Shown: positions 18,401 to 26,077 of the stretch, piece after piece
Layout of the letters: the number at the start of each line of letters is the position of its first letter
Numbering within the stretch: the first letter of the stretch is position 1
Assembly (NCBI GenBank): GCA_964396595.1
Contig: CAYNFR010000001.1
Location: 186,001-250,000, forward strand
DNA: 64,000 bases
Reading direction: 5' to 3'
From: CAYNFR01 sp964396595
GTDB taxonomy: Bacteria; Bacteroidota; Bacteroidia; Chitinophagales; Saprospiraceae
Program-made: the position numbers and the translations under genes
Notes under the pieces: generated by a model
Database searches by the model: none
Seen by the model: only the letters and a program-made list of their open reading frames with translations
What the model was told of the DNA's origin: nothing

Positions 18401-18697
18401 CTAACATCGGGTTTTCTTAGAAATATACAGATAGTGGGCTTCTTTGATACAGGCTCAGCATGGCATGGCTTACTTCCGTCACAAGTGGATAAAGCATTCA
18501 ATACCGTCACTATTCAGGATTCTCCGGGCGTGACGGTCAGGCTAGATCTAGAGAAAAGCACCTTCATCTATGGTTATGGTGTAGGCGCAAGAATAAATTT
18601 CTTAGGATATTTTGTCCGAGGTGACTACGGATGGGGTGTTGATGGGGGCTTTGTAGATAAGCCCAGGTTCTATCTTTCATTGGGTACGGATTTTTGA
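15467..18697 (+). CDS. degenerate peptidase-MA / TolB-like propeller / Omp85-like barrel fusion protein
   Basis: A 1076-residue envelope protein with signal peptide (about 1-25, ending IVMGQ). Residues ~30-300 resemble a peptidase-MA (gluzincin-like) domain, but both zinc motifs are lost: the HExxH position reads REGIAEVFFNSM and the WFxEG position reads PQWFKLGFFSY. Residues ~310-640 carry TolB/WD40-like propeller strands (LSPDGQAIVYT, GGQWGILFSSNRP). Residues ~690-1076 look like a beta-barrel with an LRGF motif (~946-949), then GSAELRMPIFKYL, GFFDTGSAW, and a C-terminal Phe, as in the surface-antigen/Omp85 family. The function is unknown; an outer-membrane assembly or surface role is plausible. 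Its stop codon directly abuts the pdeM stop on the other strand with no intergenic base. Confidence 0.75.
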   Translation: MVLRRLYLGGLWGFLLCYSYIVMGQSIRTEFGKNRIQYHDDFSKWWEYETENFYVYWYGKGLNVAQSVIQIAEANYPWLQSLVEHRINDKIEIIVYVDLSDLRQSNIGAEETFETRHDRTKVIGSKIFVYFDGNHQNLERRIREGIAEVFFNSMYHPGGLQEIVTSDPDLDLPQWFKLGFFSYAGATWDYLIEDELRDLWHRNKRYHNFDHLASDHPRVAGHALWHFLSQEYGQTSITTLLYLMRLRPDLKENVEFIFGFNLKKLKTDWSHYFTQFYNRESGVFTPTDSVNRLQEGFHRYFPKSQLRLSPDGQAIVYTVNRENKTYTYLLEAGTSKPTLIFTQGHRNAVQQPDYNYPAICWHPSRYEITIAYERQDLIWIRKLDLASGEYVEQDIPENVQRVYHIDYITDDEYMMNGAINGYSELFTYRTRSRNVSAITRDFYDDLDATYTRLGGQWGILFSSNRPTPSIFNKDIDTLSTTTNFDLYFLPTGSDLALKLTNTPDINERHPRLVNGHYITYLSNYSGVNNRWVFDLNSRRPPYQQTNFNRNIINHEAVEGSDKVVFQAYNNGEYQIFLDRPNWNESLAPHFTPATIAPQALVKQEDVRIIQNQDQNIPKFLTQFDDPPNVEPLESNARYKIDNRDFFVQKIKAATNQGIEPFYSSQAVSSRRKFKLEELSLKADNSILFEGLESYTNRDLETQIQQPGYLLKGVSKDMYEDFAIQMGIRVPFNFRGSEVFAIYDDRRKRIDKRIAFYRQQKSTDFPFGNLLRRERSLATFGQYRLSYPFDTYRSVRATGTLRQDRLFFLNGDPIAAESPRLSEHRAILKLEYIYDNSLTIDLNLLTGTRYKFYTEIINRFDIQLFDGFRLRPHTGFTTAVGFDARHYIPILRHSIVAFRGAGAASVGSEKVLYFIGGTDGWLIPKFNEDSPVPANANFGFRANTPNLRGFINNTRSGQSFLLGSAELRMPIFKYLSRSELTSGFLRNIQIVGFFDTGSAWHGLLPSQVDKAFNTVTIQDSPGVTVRLDLEKSTFIYGYGVGARINFLGYFVRGDYGWGVDGGFVDKPRFYLSLGTDF

Positions 18698-19333
18698 TCA
18701 CACAGCCATGATCGTATCTTCGACAATGGCATAAATAAGATCTTTCTTTTTCCGGTTGATTATTCCGAGCCCTGTAAACTCTCCGAAAGCGGGCAAAATA
18801 CCGTATTGATCCCCAAAATAAAAACAGGGTAACCGCACAGTGTTACGAGCAGAAACCTTGAGTATGATGCCCGGATGTATATGTCCAGCAATACAATAAA
18901 AGCCCTCTATTGCCTCAGGCACATGACAAAAATAAAATGGCGCCATAGCCTTTCCTTCGCTGTATATCTCGTCGAAACATAGGGAGAGTATTGACGTTTC
19001 TATGATATCATGGTTACCCCGCACCAATTCAAATCTCACTTCCGGATATTGCGCTCTAAGTCGGACAAATAGCTCCCATTCTTGATTATAATCACTATGA
19101 AATAAGTCCCCTAGTATAACTAAGCGCTTCGGCATGACAAGATCTAATAATGCCTTCAAGCGTTCGATATTCTTCTCTGCCGCAAAATAAGGTACAGCCA
19201 TCCCTGCCTTACGAAAGTGCTGAACCTTGCCGATGTGAACATCTGCTGTTAAGAGGATATCTTGATTTTTCCAATAGATAGCCTTATCCGGCAATAAGAC
19301 CATTGACTGCCCTAGAAAGGAAATCTCAAGCAA
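18698..19333 (-). CDS. pdeM: PdeM-like metallophosphoesterase (ligase-associated DNA damage response endonuclease)
   Basis: Calcineurin-like phosphoesterase of 211 residues. Motifs in order: TADVHIGKVQHFRKAGMAVP, LVILGDLFHSDYNQEW, VRGNHDI and AGHIHPG. The combination of DxH, GDLFH, GNHD and GHIHP with this short length matches PdeM, which in many bacteria is encoded with an ATP-dependent DNA ligase, an exonuclease and an Lhr-like helicase. None of those is nearby. Instead it lies 13 bp downstream of recA on the same strand and is probably co-transcribed, which still points to a DNA-repair role. The nuclease activity itself is inferred. Confidence 0.85.
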   Translation of the reverse strand: MLEISFLGQSMVLLPDKAIYWKNQDILLTADVHIGKVQHFRKAGMAVPYFAAEKNIERLKALLDLVMPKRLVILGDLFHSDYNQEWELFVRLRAQYPEVRFELVRGNHDIIETSILSLCFDEIYSEGKAMAPFYFCHVPEAIEGFYCIAGHIHPGIILKVSARNTVRLPCFYFGDQYGILPAFGEFTGLGIINRKKKDLIYAIVEDTIMAV

Positions 19334-19346
19334 GATTCACAGATTT

Positions 19347-20381
19347 TTATTCACCATCATCAGCAGCCACAGGGGCTAGTCCCGAGGCGTAATGTGCCTT
19401 GATCTTAGCCGCAATTTCGTTTGCCACTTCCGGATTATCTGACATGAATTGTTTTGCTGCTTCACGACCTTGAGCGATCTTGGTATCATTATATGCGTAC
19501 CACGATCCACTCTTCTGAATGATGTTGAGATCCGTTGCAACGTCTACTATTTCACCTGTCTTGGACACGCCTTCTCCGAAGGTAATTTCAAAGGTCGCCG
19601 TTCTGAAAGGTGGTGCTAGTTTGTTTTTTACAACCTTCACTTTGATGGGATTGCCGATCACATTTCCATCTCGATCTTTAATCGACGTGCCGGACTTGCG
19701 AATATCTAAGCGTATCGACGCATAAAACTTCAGCGCATTACCCCCGGTAGTCGTTTCGGGATTACCAAACATTACACCTATTTTCTCTCTTAACTGATTT
19801 ATAAAGATGCAGCAACAACCTGTGCGACCTATAGTGGCGGTAAGTTTACGCAATGCCTGAGACATAAGTCTCGCATGAAGACCCATCTTGGAGTCACCCA
19901 TTTCTCCTTCGATTTCACTTCTAGGTGTCAATGCCGCCACCGAGTCTATTACGATAATATCTATAGCTCCTGATCTGATAAGATTCTCTGTGATTTCCAG
20001 TGCTTGCTCTCCATTATCAGGTTGAGAAATCAACAGATTCTCTGTATCTACCCCCAATGCCTCTGCATATGACCGATCAAACGCATGCTCTGCATCGATA
20101 AAGGCTGCGATTCCTCCTTGTTTCTGCGCCTCAGCTATGGCATGAATGGCCAAGGTCGTTTTACCGGATGATTCAGGGCCATAAATTTCAATGATCCTGC
20201 CCTTGGGAAATCCTCCTATACCTAGAGCAATATCAAGACTCAGTGACCCTGTAGATATGACCTCTTCCGTAACAATAGGCTTATCGCCAAGCTTCATAAT
20301 GGTTCCCTTGCCATAAGTCTTCTCCAATTTGTCAAGCGTCAGCTTGAGCGCTTTAAGTTTTTCTTCCTGTTCTTTTGACAT
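19347..20381 (-). CDS. recA: recombinase A
   Basis: RecA strand-exchange protein of homologous recombination and SOS induction, 344 residues, normal length. Walker A is GPESSGKTT (68-76). VIDSVAALTPRSEIEGEMGDSKMGLHARLMSQALRKL and INQLREKIGVMFGNPETTTGGNALKFYAS are the family's core blocks, with an acidic C-terminus (DDGE). The ATG is preceded by a 256-bp gap to the divergent OmpA-type gene, which holds a TATATTTG -7 box for recA and two inverted repeats. pdeM follows at 13 bp. No mutation of key residues is seen. Confidence 0.98.
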   Translation of the reverse strand: MSKEQEEKLKALKLTLDKLEKTYGKGTIMKLGDKPIVTEEVISTGSLSLDIALGIGGFPKGRIIEIYGPESSGKTTLAIHAIAEAQKQGGIAAFIDAEHAFDRSYAEALGVDTENLLISQPDNGEQALEITENLIRSGAIDIIVIDSVAALTPRSEIEGEMGDSKMGLHARLMSQALRKLTATIGRTGCCCIFINQLREKIGVMFGNPETTTGGNALKFYASIRLDIRKSGTSIKDRDGNVIGNPIKVKVVKNKLAPPFRTATFEITFGEGVSKTGEIVDVATDLNIIQKSGSWYAYNDTKIAQGREAAKQFMSDNPEVANEIAAKIKAHYASGLAPVAADDGE

Positions 20382-20436
20382 GATTATTGATTGTTAATGA
20401 TCGGTGCTTGCCTAATGGCAAATTTCGACTGTCGGA

Positions 20437-20444
20437 CAAATATA
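20437..20444 (-). promoter_or_regulatory. putative -7 promoter box for recA
   Basis: On the minus strand this reads TATATTTG, an exact TAnnTTTG match, 55 nt before the recA start. No -33 TTTG is found at the usual spacing, so this rests on the -7 box alone. Confidence 0.4.
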
Positions 20445-20475
20445 AGGCTTCAATATATGTTTTGTGAGATTCATT

Positions 20476-20510
20476 GGCGGAACGCCACAATATTGAATTC
20501 AATCAATATT
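20476..20510. promoter_or_regulatory. two inverted repeats in the recA/ompA divergent spacer, possible operators
   Basis: GGCG-GAA-CGCC (20476-20486) is followed 2 bp later by AATATTGA-N6-TCAATATT (20489-20510), a perfect 8-bp inverted repeat. They lie about 100-130 bp from both starts. Neither is followed by a T-run, so they are not terminators. Binding of a regulator such as an SOS repressor is possible but unproven. Confidence 0.35.
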
Positions 20511-20637
20511 TATTCATACTAGTTAGCGCATTGTTTTAGCAAATTACAAAAAAAATTAGCCTCATTGTGTATCGTACAATCGTAGGTATGCTTATCTTTT
20601 CGCCCTGAACCAATTTATTAACTAACAAAGACGTAAT

Positions 20638-21555
20638 ATGAACCGAGCCTTGTTATTCGCCTGTGCTCTAATGCTGCTTTCTAGCGCATGTGTCAGCAAG
20701 AAAGTACATCAAGCATTACAAGATGAATTATCCGCAGCCAAGAAAGACAACGAGACCTGTAATGCCGATCTGAGAGCACTCCTTGCGAAAGTTGATCAAT
20801 GCGAATCAGAAAAAAATGCATTGCAAGCGAAGGTAAATTCAGCTGAGCAAACGACCAAAATGCGCGAAGAGCAAATGACTGATCTACGTGCGCAAATCTC
20901 CGATCTTCAGAAAATCAGAGATCAGCAAATACAACAAGTAGGTAATCTGACCGTGTTGTCACACTCTGCTAACGATAATATTCGCGAAACCTTGACACAA
21001 CTTCAGAATAAAGACCAATATATCCGTCTTCTGCAAGCTGCGAAAACAAAGGCTGACTCTATGAATCTCGCTCTTGCGGTTAATCTTAAGGCTGTGCTAA
21101 GAGATGGAATAGCGGACAACGATATTGAAGTTAATGTTGATAAAACAGTTGTCATGATCAACCTGTCTGACAAGATGCTATTCAGAAGTGGAAGTTATAT
21201 CATCTCTAATAGGGCTGATGAAGTGTTAGGAAAAATAGCACAGATTATTCAGTCCAGACCGGGATTTGATGTGATGGTCGAGGGCTATACAGACAATGTT
21301 CCGATTAAAAATTCATGTATTGACGATAACTGGGACTTAAGTGTTAAGCGGTCTACGGCAGTCGTTCGTTCGCTCCAAAAGAAATTTGGTGTTGATCCTA
21401 ATAGATTAATTGCAGCAGGAAGAGGAGAATACAATGCGCTTGCTAGCAACAGTACAGCTGATGGTCGCTCTACGAACAGAAGAACACGTATAATCATCAT
21501 GCCTCAGCTTGATCAATTCTATGATTTGTTAAATCCGGACAACGTACCGAAATAA
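20638..21555 (+). CDS. OmpA family peptidoglycan-binding lipoprotein
   Basis: Outer-membrane-associated lipoprotein of 305 residues. The signal peptide ends in lipobox LSSAC with C18 as the lipidated residue. Residues ~20-130 form a predicted coiled coil (repeated AAKKDNETCNADLRALL- and QMTDLRAQISDL-type heptads). An OmpA/MotB C-terminal domain (about 170-295) contains VEGYTDNVPI, NWDLSVKRSTAVV, LIAAGRGEYNALA and NRRTRIIIMP. Its conserved Asp and Arg bind diaminopimelate in peptidoglycan. It would tether the outer membrane to the wall. A strong terminator follows at 21607-21645, so it is monocistronic. Confidence 0.92.
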   Translation: MNRALLFACALMLLSSACVSKKVHQALQDELSAAKKDNETCNADLRALLAKVDQCESEKNALQAKVNSAEQTTKMREEQMTDLRAQISDLQKIRDQQIQQVGNLTVLSHSANDNIRETLTQLQNKDQYIRLLQAAKTKADSMNLALAVNLKAVLRDGIADNDIEVNVDKTVVMINLSDKMLFRSGSYIISNRADEVLGKIAQIIQSRPGFDVMVEGYTDNVPIKNSCIDDNWDLSVKRSTAVVRSLQKKFGVDPNRLIAAGRGEYNALASNSTADGRSTNRRTRIIIMPQLDQFYDLLNPDNVPK

Positions 21556-21606
21556 CATTCATCTGACATAATAAGGGAGTAGCCTTTGGTCATAGCCCTA
21601 ATTCTG

Positions 21607-21645
21607 AGAAGAGACTTTTCAATTGAAAAGTCTCTTCTTTTTTTG
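21607..21645 (+). terminator. Rho-independent terminator of the OmpA-type gene
   Basis: A 13-bp perfect stem (GAAGAGACTTTTC, loop AATT, complementary arm 21625-21637) is followed by a run of seven T. It begins about 50 bp after the OmpA-type stop. A longer frame starting at 21586 would run through it, which supports the later start at 21712 for the next gene. Confidence 0.9.
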
Positions 21646-21711
21646 TTCTGCATTCTTCTTTTAACGCATTCTGCTAAAGTCATACCTTCGCGACGTTTTA
21701 AGCAACGTTAT

Positions 21712-22209
21712 ATGAAATCATTTATAGAGCTCGTTTTAATTATCAGTCTTCTCGCTTGCAATCAAGAGAAGACATCTGCACCATCAGCGAAGGCGAATAA
21801 CACATTGTTTCCGAAAGAAGAACGCATTCTTTATGATGTCCTGCAGGCCGTAGAGGTAAGGCCTGATGATAACAACTATGCAGCAGTGTCACCGGATGAG
21901 ATTAATAAGAAGCTTAAAGACACGCTACTACAACCGCATGAAATATTGATGATCTACCATGGTGCGACACCGGATGATCTGCGAGAAGGAAAACAACAAT
22001 TTGAGCTAAACAACAATGATCTTGCTCACGGCTGGTGGGAGACGTCTTTAGTTCATGAGGGCATGCTGGATGATTCTGTGGACGGCAAGAAAGTATATAT
22101 GCTCATCCGCCCGGATGGAGAACGATATCGCGTATATTCTATCCGTGAACAAGTGCGATGTAAGAAAGGTCGAGGTCATCAAGAATGGTCAAAGAAACCT
22201 TGCCAGTAG
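21712..22209 (+). CDS. lipoprotein of unknown function
   Basis: From ATG 21712 the product has 165 residues and a lipoprotein signal peptide with LLAC (C16). An upstream in-frame start at 21586 is rejected because it crosses the terminator and masks the signal. The mature part is soluble and mixed alpha/beta. The middle reads LLQPHEILMIYHGATPDDLREGKQQFELNNNDLAHGWWETSLVHEG, and the end is basic with two cysteines (VRCKKGRGHQEWSKKPC). TACCTTCG, a near -7 box, lies 22 nt before the start. I do not recognise the family. It converges on the next gene with only 7 bp between stops. Confidence 0.7.
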   Translation: MKSFIELVLIISLLACNQEKTSAPSAKANNTLFPKEERILYDVLQAVEVRPDDNNYAAVSPDEINKKLKDTLLQPHEILMIYHGATPDDLREGKQQFELNNNDLAHGWWETSLVHEGMLDDSVDGKKVYMLIRPDGERYRVYSIREQVRCKKGRGHQEWSKKPCQ

Positions 22210-22216
22210 AAGCTCT

Positions 22217-22888
22217 CTAACGGAAAATCTCTGTTCGTAAAAACAGCCCAATAGTACCCTTAGACTCTCTGAATGGGCCATACTCATTATATCCATAAGC
22301 TAACCCGCATTGAAGCCCTTTGTTATTATCAAGTCCCAGTCGTAACTGTACGAAACTGCGATTGTGGCTTTTAAACTCCTTCGAACTTGCGAGTAACAAT
22401 GCTTGCGTAAATAAAGAAGTTGTTTCAGACAAACGAGGACGGTACTGAATCTGTGAGAAAATTTCGAAATCGGGATTCTTTTTGATATGGGCCGCTGAAA
22501 AAATAACGACAAGATAATCCTTGCCTCCTTTTACGAACTGTGTCACCGCATGAGCAGAAGCACCTACCGCACTGTTAAAAACGCCTCCCATTCCTATCCC
22601 AAATCCATTCACAATATTATATGCCACATAGCTTTGAATCACAGACTCGTTAAATATCTTGTCGTCATCACTATAATGGGAATCAAACACAGCCAAGTTA
22701 AAGAAATCCCACTTGTGATGTGCGTCTAATGGCTTGATCGTTATACTTTGAAATTGAAGTCTGTTATGACCTCCCCATAGCTCAACTTGAATCGGTGGAC
22801 TACCCGCCTGATCCTGTGCATCTATAAAACTCACTGAGTAAAAAATGATGAGAAAGAATAGTGTGATGTTGCGCTTTTTCATAATCAT
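22217..22888 (-). CDS. exported protein of unknown function, beta-rich
   Basis: A 223-residue protein with a signal peptide (MIMKKRNITLFFLIIFYSVSFIDA). Start may be the first or third codon. The mature part has alternating hydrophobic strands ending in aromatic residues (LRLGLDNNKGLQCGLAYGYNEYGPF, GTIGLFLRTEIFR) and a penultimate-Phe-type end, which suggests a small outer-membrane beta-barrel. No named family is recognised. The 3' end lies 7 bp from the convergent lipoprotein gene. Confidence 0.65.
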   Translation of the reverse strand: MIMKKRNITLFFLIIFYSVSFIDAQDQAGSPPIQVELWGGHNRLQFQSITIKPLDAHHKWDFFNLAVFDSHYSDDDKIFNESVIQSYVAYNIVNGFGIGMGGVFNSAVGASAHAVTQFVKGGKDYLVVIFSAAHIKKNPDFEIFSQIQYRPRLSETTSLFTQALLLASSKEFKSHNRSFVQLRLGLDNNKGLQCGLAYGYNEYGPFRESKGTIGLFLRTEIFR

Positions 22889-22973
22889 AATGATTCATGT
22901 GCTAGTTGATGACCTCGAAAATAAACATCCCTTCCCAATAAAATCGTATGTGCCGTTAATTATCTGTATGGCG

Positions 22974-22981
22974 TACCTTTG
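22974..22981 (+). promoter_or_regulatory. putative -7 promoter box overlapping the annotated mscS-type start
   Basis: TACCTTTG matches TAnnTTTG exactly and includes the TTG at 22979-22981. If it is used, that TTG is not transcribed and the TTG at 23000 becomes the likely start, with a leader of about 12 nt. Confidence 0.4.
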
Positions 22982-23857
22982 TTTCAAGAAACGAATTCTT
23001 TGGAAAATATCTTTGAGAGTGCTTGGTTAGCACAAGCGAGTTTTTGGGCGGGGCCTGTTGTAGTAATTGGGATAACCTTAGTGTTGGGATATATTTTCGA
23101 CAAGATCTATGATAGATTTGTCTTGACTAACTTTAGCTCAGGAGACCGCAATCCCACTACTTATAAATTTATTGGGCATATAGCCCATGCGATTATCTAT
23201 TTGACAGGCTTCGGCATGGCGATACACATGATACCGCCACTGAGGTCGATAGCCACATCCCTTCTTGCTGCTTCCGGTATCCTTGCGGTTGCGATAGGTT
23301 TTGCTTCGCAGAATGCCTTCGCGAATATCGTCTCCGGTGTGTTTATTGTTATATTTAAACCATTCAAGGTTAATGATCGCATATCATTCAGAGAGACTCA
23401 GTCAGGCATAGTTGAAGATATAAACTTACGTCATACTATCATCCGAAGTTTTGAAAATAGACGCATCATCATCCCCAATTCTATTCTGAACAATGAAATA
23501 ATCGTCAACGCTGACCTTAAGGATGTCAGAATATGTCGGATTCTCAATCTCGGGATCAGTTACGATAGCGATGTTGATCTCGCCCGGAGCATCATCACAG
23601 AGGAAGTGCGAAAACACAAGGATTTTATTGACAATCGTACGCCTGAGCAGATTAGAGATGGTGTTCTTGATGTCATTGTGCGGGTTGTCTCTTGGGCAGA
23701 CTCTGCCATTATACTGCGTACCTGGGTGTGGGGTAAGGACTCCCCGACGGCGTTTGCCCTCGAATGCGATCTACTCGAAAGTATCAAAAAACGCTTTGAT
23801 GCTGAAGGCGTAGAAATACCTTATCCGCATAGGACTATCGTGCATAAACAAGGATAA
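22979..23857 (+). CDS. small-conductance mechanosensitive channel (MscS family)
   Basis: Inner-membrane channel that releases solutes on hypo-osmotic shock. It has three membrane helices (about 22-42, 62-82, 92-125), with the pore helix and following stretch ILAVAIGFASQNAFANIVSGVFIVIFKPFKVNDRI typical of MscS. A beta domain (GIVEDINLRHTIIRSFENRRIIIPNS) and the alpha/beta C-terminal part follow. There is no in-frame ATG before an upstream stop, so translation starts at TTG: 22979 or, more likely, 23000. The exact -7 box TACCTTTG covers 22974-22981, so transcription probably begins after the first TTG. The symbol is omitted because several MscS paralogues usually exist. Confidence 0.88.
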   Translation: MFQETNSLENIFESAWLAQASFWAGPVVVIGITLVLGYIFDKIYDRFVLTNFSSGDRNPTTYKFIGHIAHAIIYLTGFGMAIHMIPPLRSIATSLLAASGILAVAIGFASQNAFANIVSGVFIVIFKPFKVNDRISFRETQSGIVEDINLRHTIIRSFENRRIIIPNSILNNEIIVNADLKDVRICRILNLGISYDSDVDLARSIITEEVRKHKDFIDNRTPEQIRDGVLDVIVRVVSWADSAIILRTWVWGKDSPTAFALECDLLESIKKRFDAEGVEIPYPHRTIVHKQG

Positions 23858-23887
23858 TTCACTAGGTCGGTTGATTTACAACACTAT

Positions 23888-25039
23888 CTACATGGACACC
23901 CATTTAGACTGACTCTTGCCGGACTCTATTACTTTGTGAACGAACTCCATCCCTCTTAAGCCGTCCTCGACCGAGGGAAAATCCATATACATAGGGTCAA
24001 TGGGTTCTTTTTCAATCCGGGCTCGCACACAATAGGCGAAATTTCGATAAATATTGGCGAAAGCCTCTAGATATCCCTCAGGATGGCCTGCCGGTGTTCT
24101 GGTATGCGCTACAGCTTCACGACTTAACTCCCCTACGCCGGTCCGGTAAAGTTCATCGGGTTTATTCTGGTATTTGATTCTTAATGTGTTGGGTTCTACC
24201 TGATGCCATTCTAAGCCTGCCTTTTCACCATAGACACGTATGTTAAGGCAGTTTTCTTCACCCACACTTATCTGACTGGCATGTAGTACGCCACGCGCAC
24301 CATTGTCAAATCGCAATAGCACATTGGCATCATCATCCAGCAATCTCCCTTTTACAATGATGGACACATCTGCACAAATTTCTTTGATTTTTAATCCCGT
24401 AATATACTCTGCTAGGTTTTCGGCATGTGTGCCTATATCGCCCATGGCGCCGGCAATACCAGATTTTGTGGGGTCTGTGCGCCATGCCGCTTGCTTGTTA
24501 TCAGAGCCTTCGAGCAGCGTGTGTAGCCAGCCCTGCGGATATTCTACAACTACTTTACGGATTTCACCTAGATGACCATCCTTGATCATTCTGCGTGCTT
24601 GCTTGACCATGGGGTAGCCCGTGTAGTTATGCGTCAGTGCAAATAATAAACCTGAACTATTAACCAGATGTACGAGATCTTGCGCTTCCTCCATGTCAAA
24701 GCATAGTGGCTTATCGCACACGACATGAAAGCCGTTTTCGAGCGCCATCTTAGCGGGTCCATAATGCATATGATTGGGGGTGACGATAGAGATAAAATCC
24801 ATTCGTACATCACTAGGCAATAAGCGCTCCCGTGTAATCATCTCTTGATAGCTGCCATACACCCGATCAGGAGTTAAAAAAAAGTCCTCGCCTGACAAGC
24901 GAGACTTCTCCGGATCTGAGCTAAATGCACCACACACAAACTCTATCTGCCCATCTAGCGCAGCTGCCATCCTATGTACCGCACCTATAAAAGCACCTCG
25001 GCCACCACCGACCATACCCATTCTGATTTTTCTTCCCAT
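23888..25039 (-). CDS. Gfo/Idh/MocA family oxidoreductase
   Basis: NAD(P)-dependent sugar or inositol oxidoreductase-like protein of 383 residues. The N-terminal Rossmann fold begins MGMVGGGRGAFIGAVHRMAA. The family's EKP motif is present as CDKPLCFD, and the substrate-domain motif is GAMGDIGTHAENL, with the conserved Asp and His. FDNGARGVLHASQISVGEEN and the C-terminal TPAGHPEGYLEAFANIYRNF fit the subgroup that is common in carbohydrate-using Bacteroidota. Substrate is unknown. It converges with the MscS gene 30 bp away. The next gene upstream on the strand begins 183 bp beyond, so it has its own transcription unit. Confidence 0.87.
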   Translation of the reverse strand: MGRKIRMGMVGGGRGAFIGAVHRMAAALDGQIEFVCGAFSSDPEKSRLSGEDFFLTPDRVYGSYQEMITRERLLPSDVRMDFISIVTPNHMHYGPAKMALENGFHVVCDKPLCFDMEEAQDLVHLVNSSGLLFALTHNYTGYPMVKQARRMIKDGHLGEIRKVVVEYPQGWLHTLLEGSDNKQAAWRTDPTKSGIAGAMGDIGTHAENLAEYITGLKIKEICADVSIIVKGRLLDDDANVLLRFDNGARGVLHASQISVGEENCLNIRVYGEKAGLEWHQVEPNTLRIKYQNKPDELYRTGVGELSREAVAHTRTPAGHPEGYLEAFANIYRNFAYCVRARIEKEPIDPMYMDFPSVEDGLRGMEFVHKVIESGKSQSKWVSM

Positions 25040-25222
25040 AGTGTTTTCACATTTGATCAGCCAAGTTAGAAATTTTCGCTGTTTTCATGAGTGGTATCAT
25101 GCAAATAAATAAACCTCGTCAGAACGGTCGTCTCTTCAGCAATGTCTGTGGTATAGCTTAATATCCATTCATTAATCATTACAAGTTCTCATTTCAATGT
25201 AGTATTCACAAGGGAAGAGCGA

Positions 25223-26077
25223 TCACCATTTCCTCTTTAGCTTCAGCCTCCCTATCACCGGAAAATGATCAGACATATGTCTCCCTTGTGAAGTAAGCAC
25301 CACCCTATGCTCGTAACGCTGTACATCCCATTTGTCTGCGTCTAACCAGATGTAATCTATGCGCTGTAAAGGCTCCTTGTCTAGTTTGAATCCATTAAAA
25401 GTTCCCGCTTGAGTATATATTACTTCTTCAGCGATAGTGTAGATATCAGTCATCCGAGCAGACATATCATCGTATAATGGATCTGTCGGCTCAAAATTAA
25501 AATCCCCCATTAACAGCGCAGGATAAACACGATTATAATGATCGAAGTGATCCGCGAGTTGAATCACACTATTTCTCCGCGCTTCTTTACCTATGTGATC
25601 AAGATGGGTGTTGTTCACTACTATCGTATCTCCCGCACCATTGGCAAAGATGCCATAGGTGCATACCCGATAACAAGCAGCATCCCAGCCCATGGTCGGT
25701 GCATCAGGAGCTTCGGACAACCAGAATGTCGTACCATACACCAAGCTCCATCGAGAGGCATCATAATATAAGGTCATAAACTCACCCCCACGCTCCCCAT
25801 CATCACGTCCTACTCCGATATGGCCATAACCCCTCAGCGCCTCCGCCAAAAAATCAACTTGATTGGCAAGGGCTTCTTGTACCCCTAGAAAGTCCGGCTT
25901 CTCTGCAAGCAAAAAATCTTTCATTGTCTCTCTCCTATTCAGCCACTTGTCCGGCCCGTCCCTTTCATTATCATAACGCACATTGAGGCTTAAGACTTTG
26001 ATCTCAAGTCTGTCGGATGGCGCTTGTGACCATACCAGAAATGGAAACAGCAAAAACAGTAGAGATACGTGCGTCAT
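25223..26077 (-). CDS. secreted endonuclease/exonuclease/phosphatase (EEP) family hydrolase
   Basis: Metal-dependent phosphodiesterase or nuclease fold, 284 residues, with signal peptide MTHVSLLFLLFPFLVWSQA. EEP motifs in order: LSLNVRYDN, FLGVQEAL (metal-binding Glu), NNTHLDHIG, LMGDFNFEP (DxN pair) and MSDHFPVIG. Exported members of this subgroup act on DNA, phospholipid or phosphosugar substrates; the sequence does not decide which. The ATG overlaps the GT4 stop by one base (TAATG), so it ends a manC-GT4-EEP operon. Confidence 0.85.
   Translation of the reverse strand: MTHVSLLFLLFPFLVWSQAPSDRLEIKVLSLNVRYDNERDGPDKWLNRRETMKDFLLAEKPDFLGVQEALANQVDFLAEALRGYGHIGVGRDDGERGGEFMTLYYDASRWSLVYGTTFWLSEAPDAPTMGWDAACYRVCTYGIFANGAGDTIVVNNTHLDHIGKEARRNSVIQLADHFDHYNRVYPALLMGDFNFEPTDPLYDDMSARMTDIYTIAEEVIYTQAGTFNGFKLDKEPLQRIDYIWLDADKWDVQRYEHRVVLTSQGRHMSDHFPVIGRLKLKRKW

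Noticed and set aside
21586..21711. Longer N-terminus for the lipoprotein gene
   Set aside because: The stretch crosses a strong Rho-independent terminator and places an extra hydrophobic segment before a normal lipoprotein signal peptide that starts at 21712.
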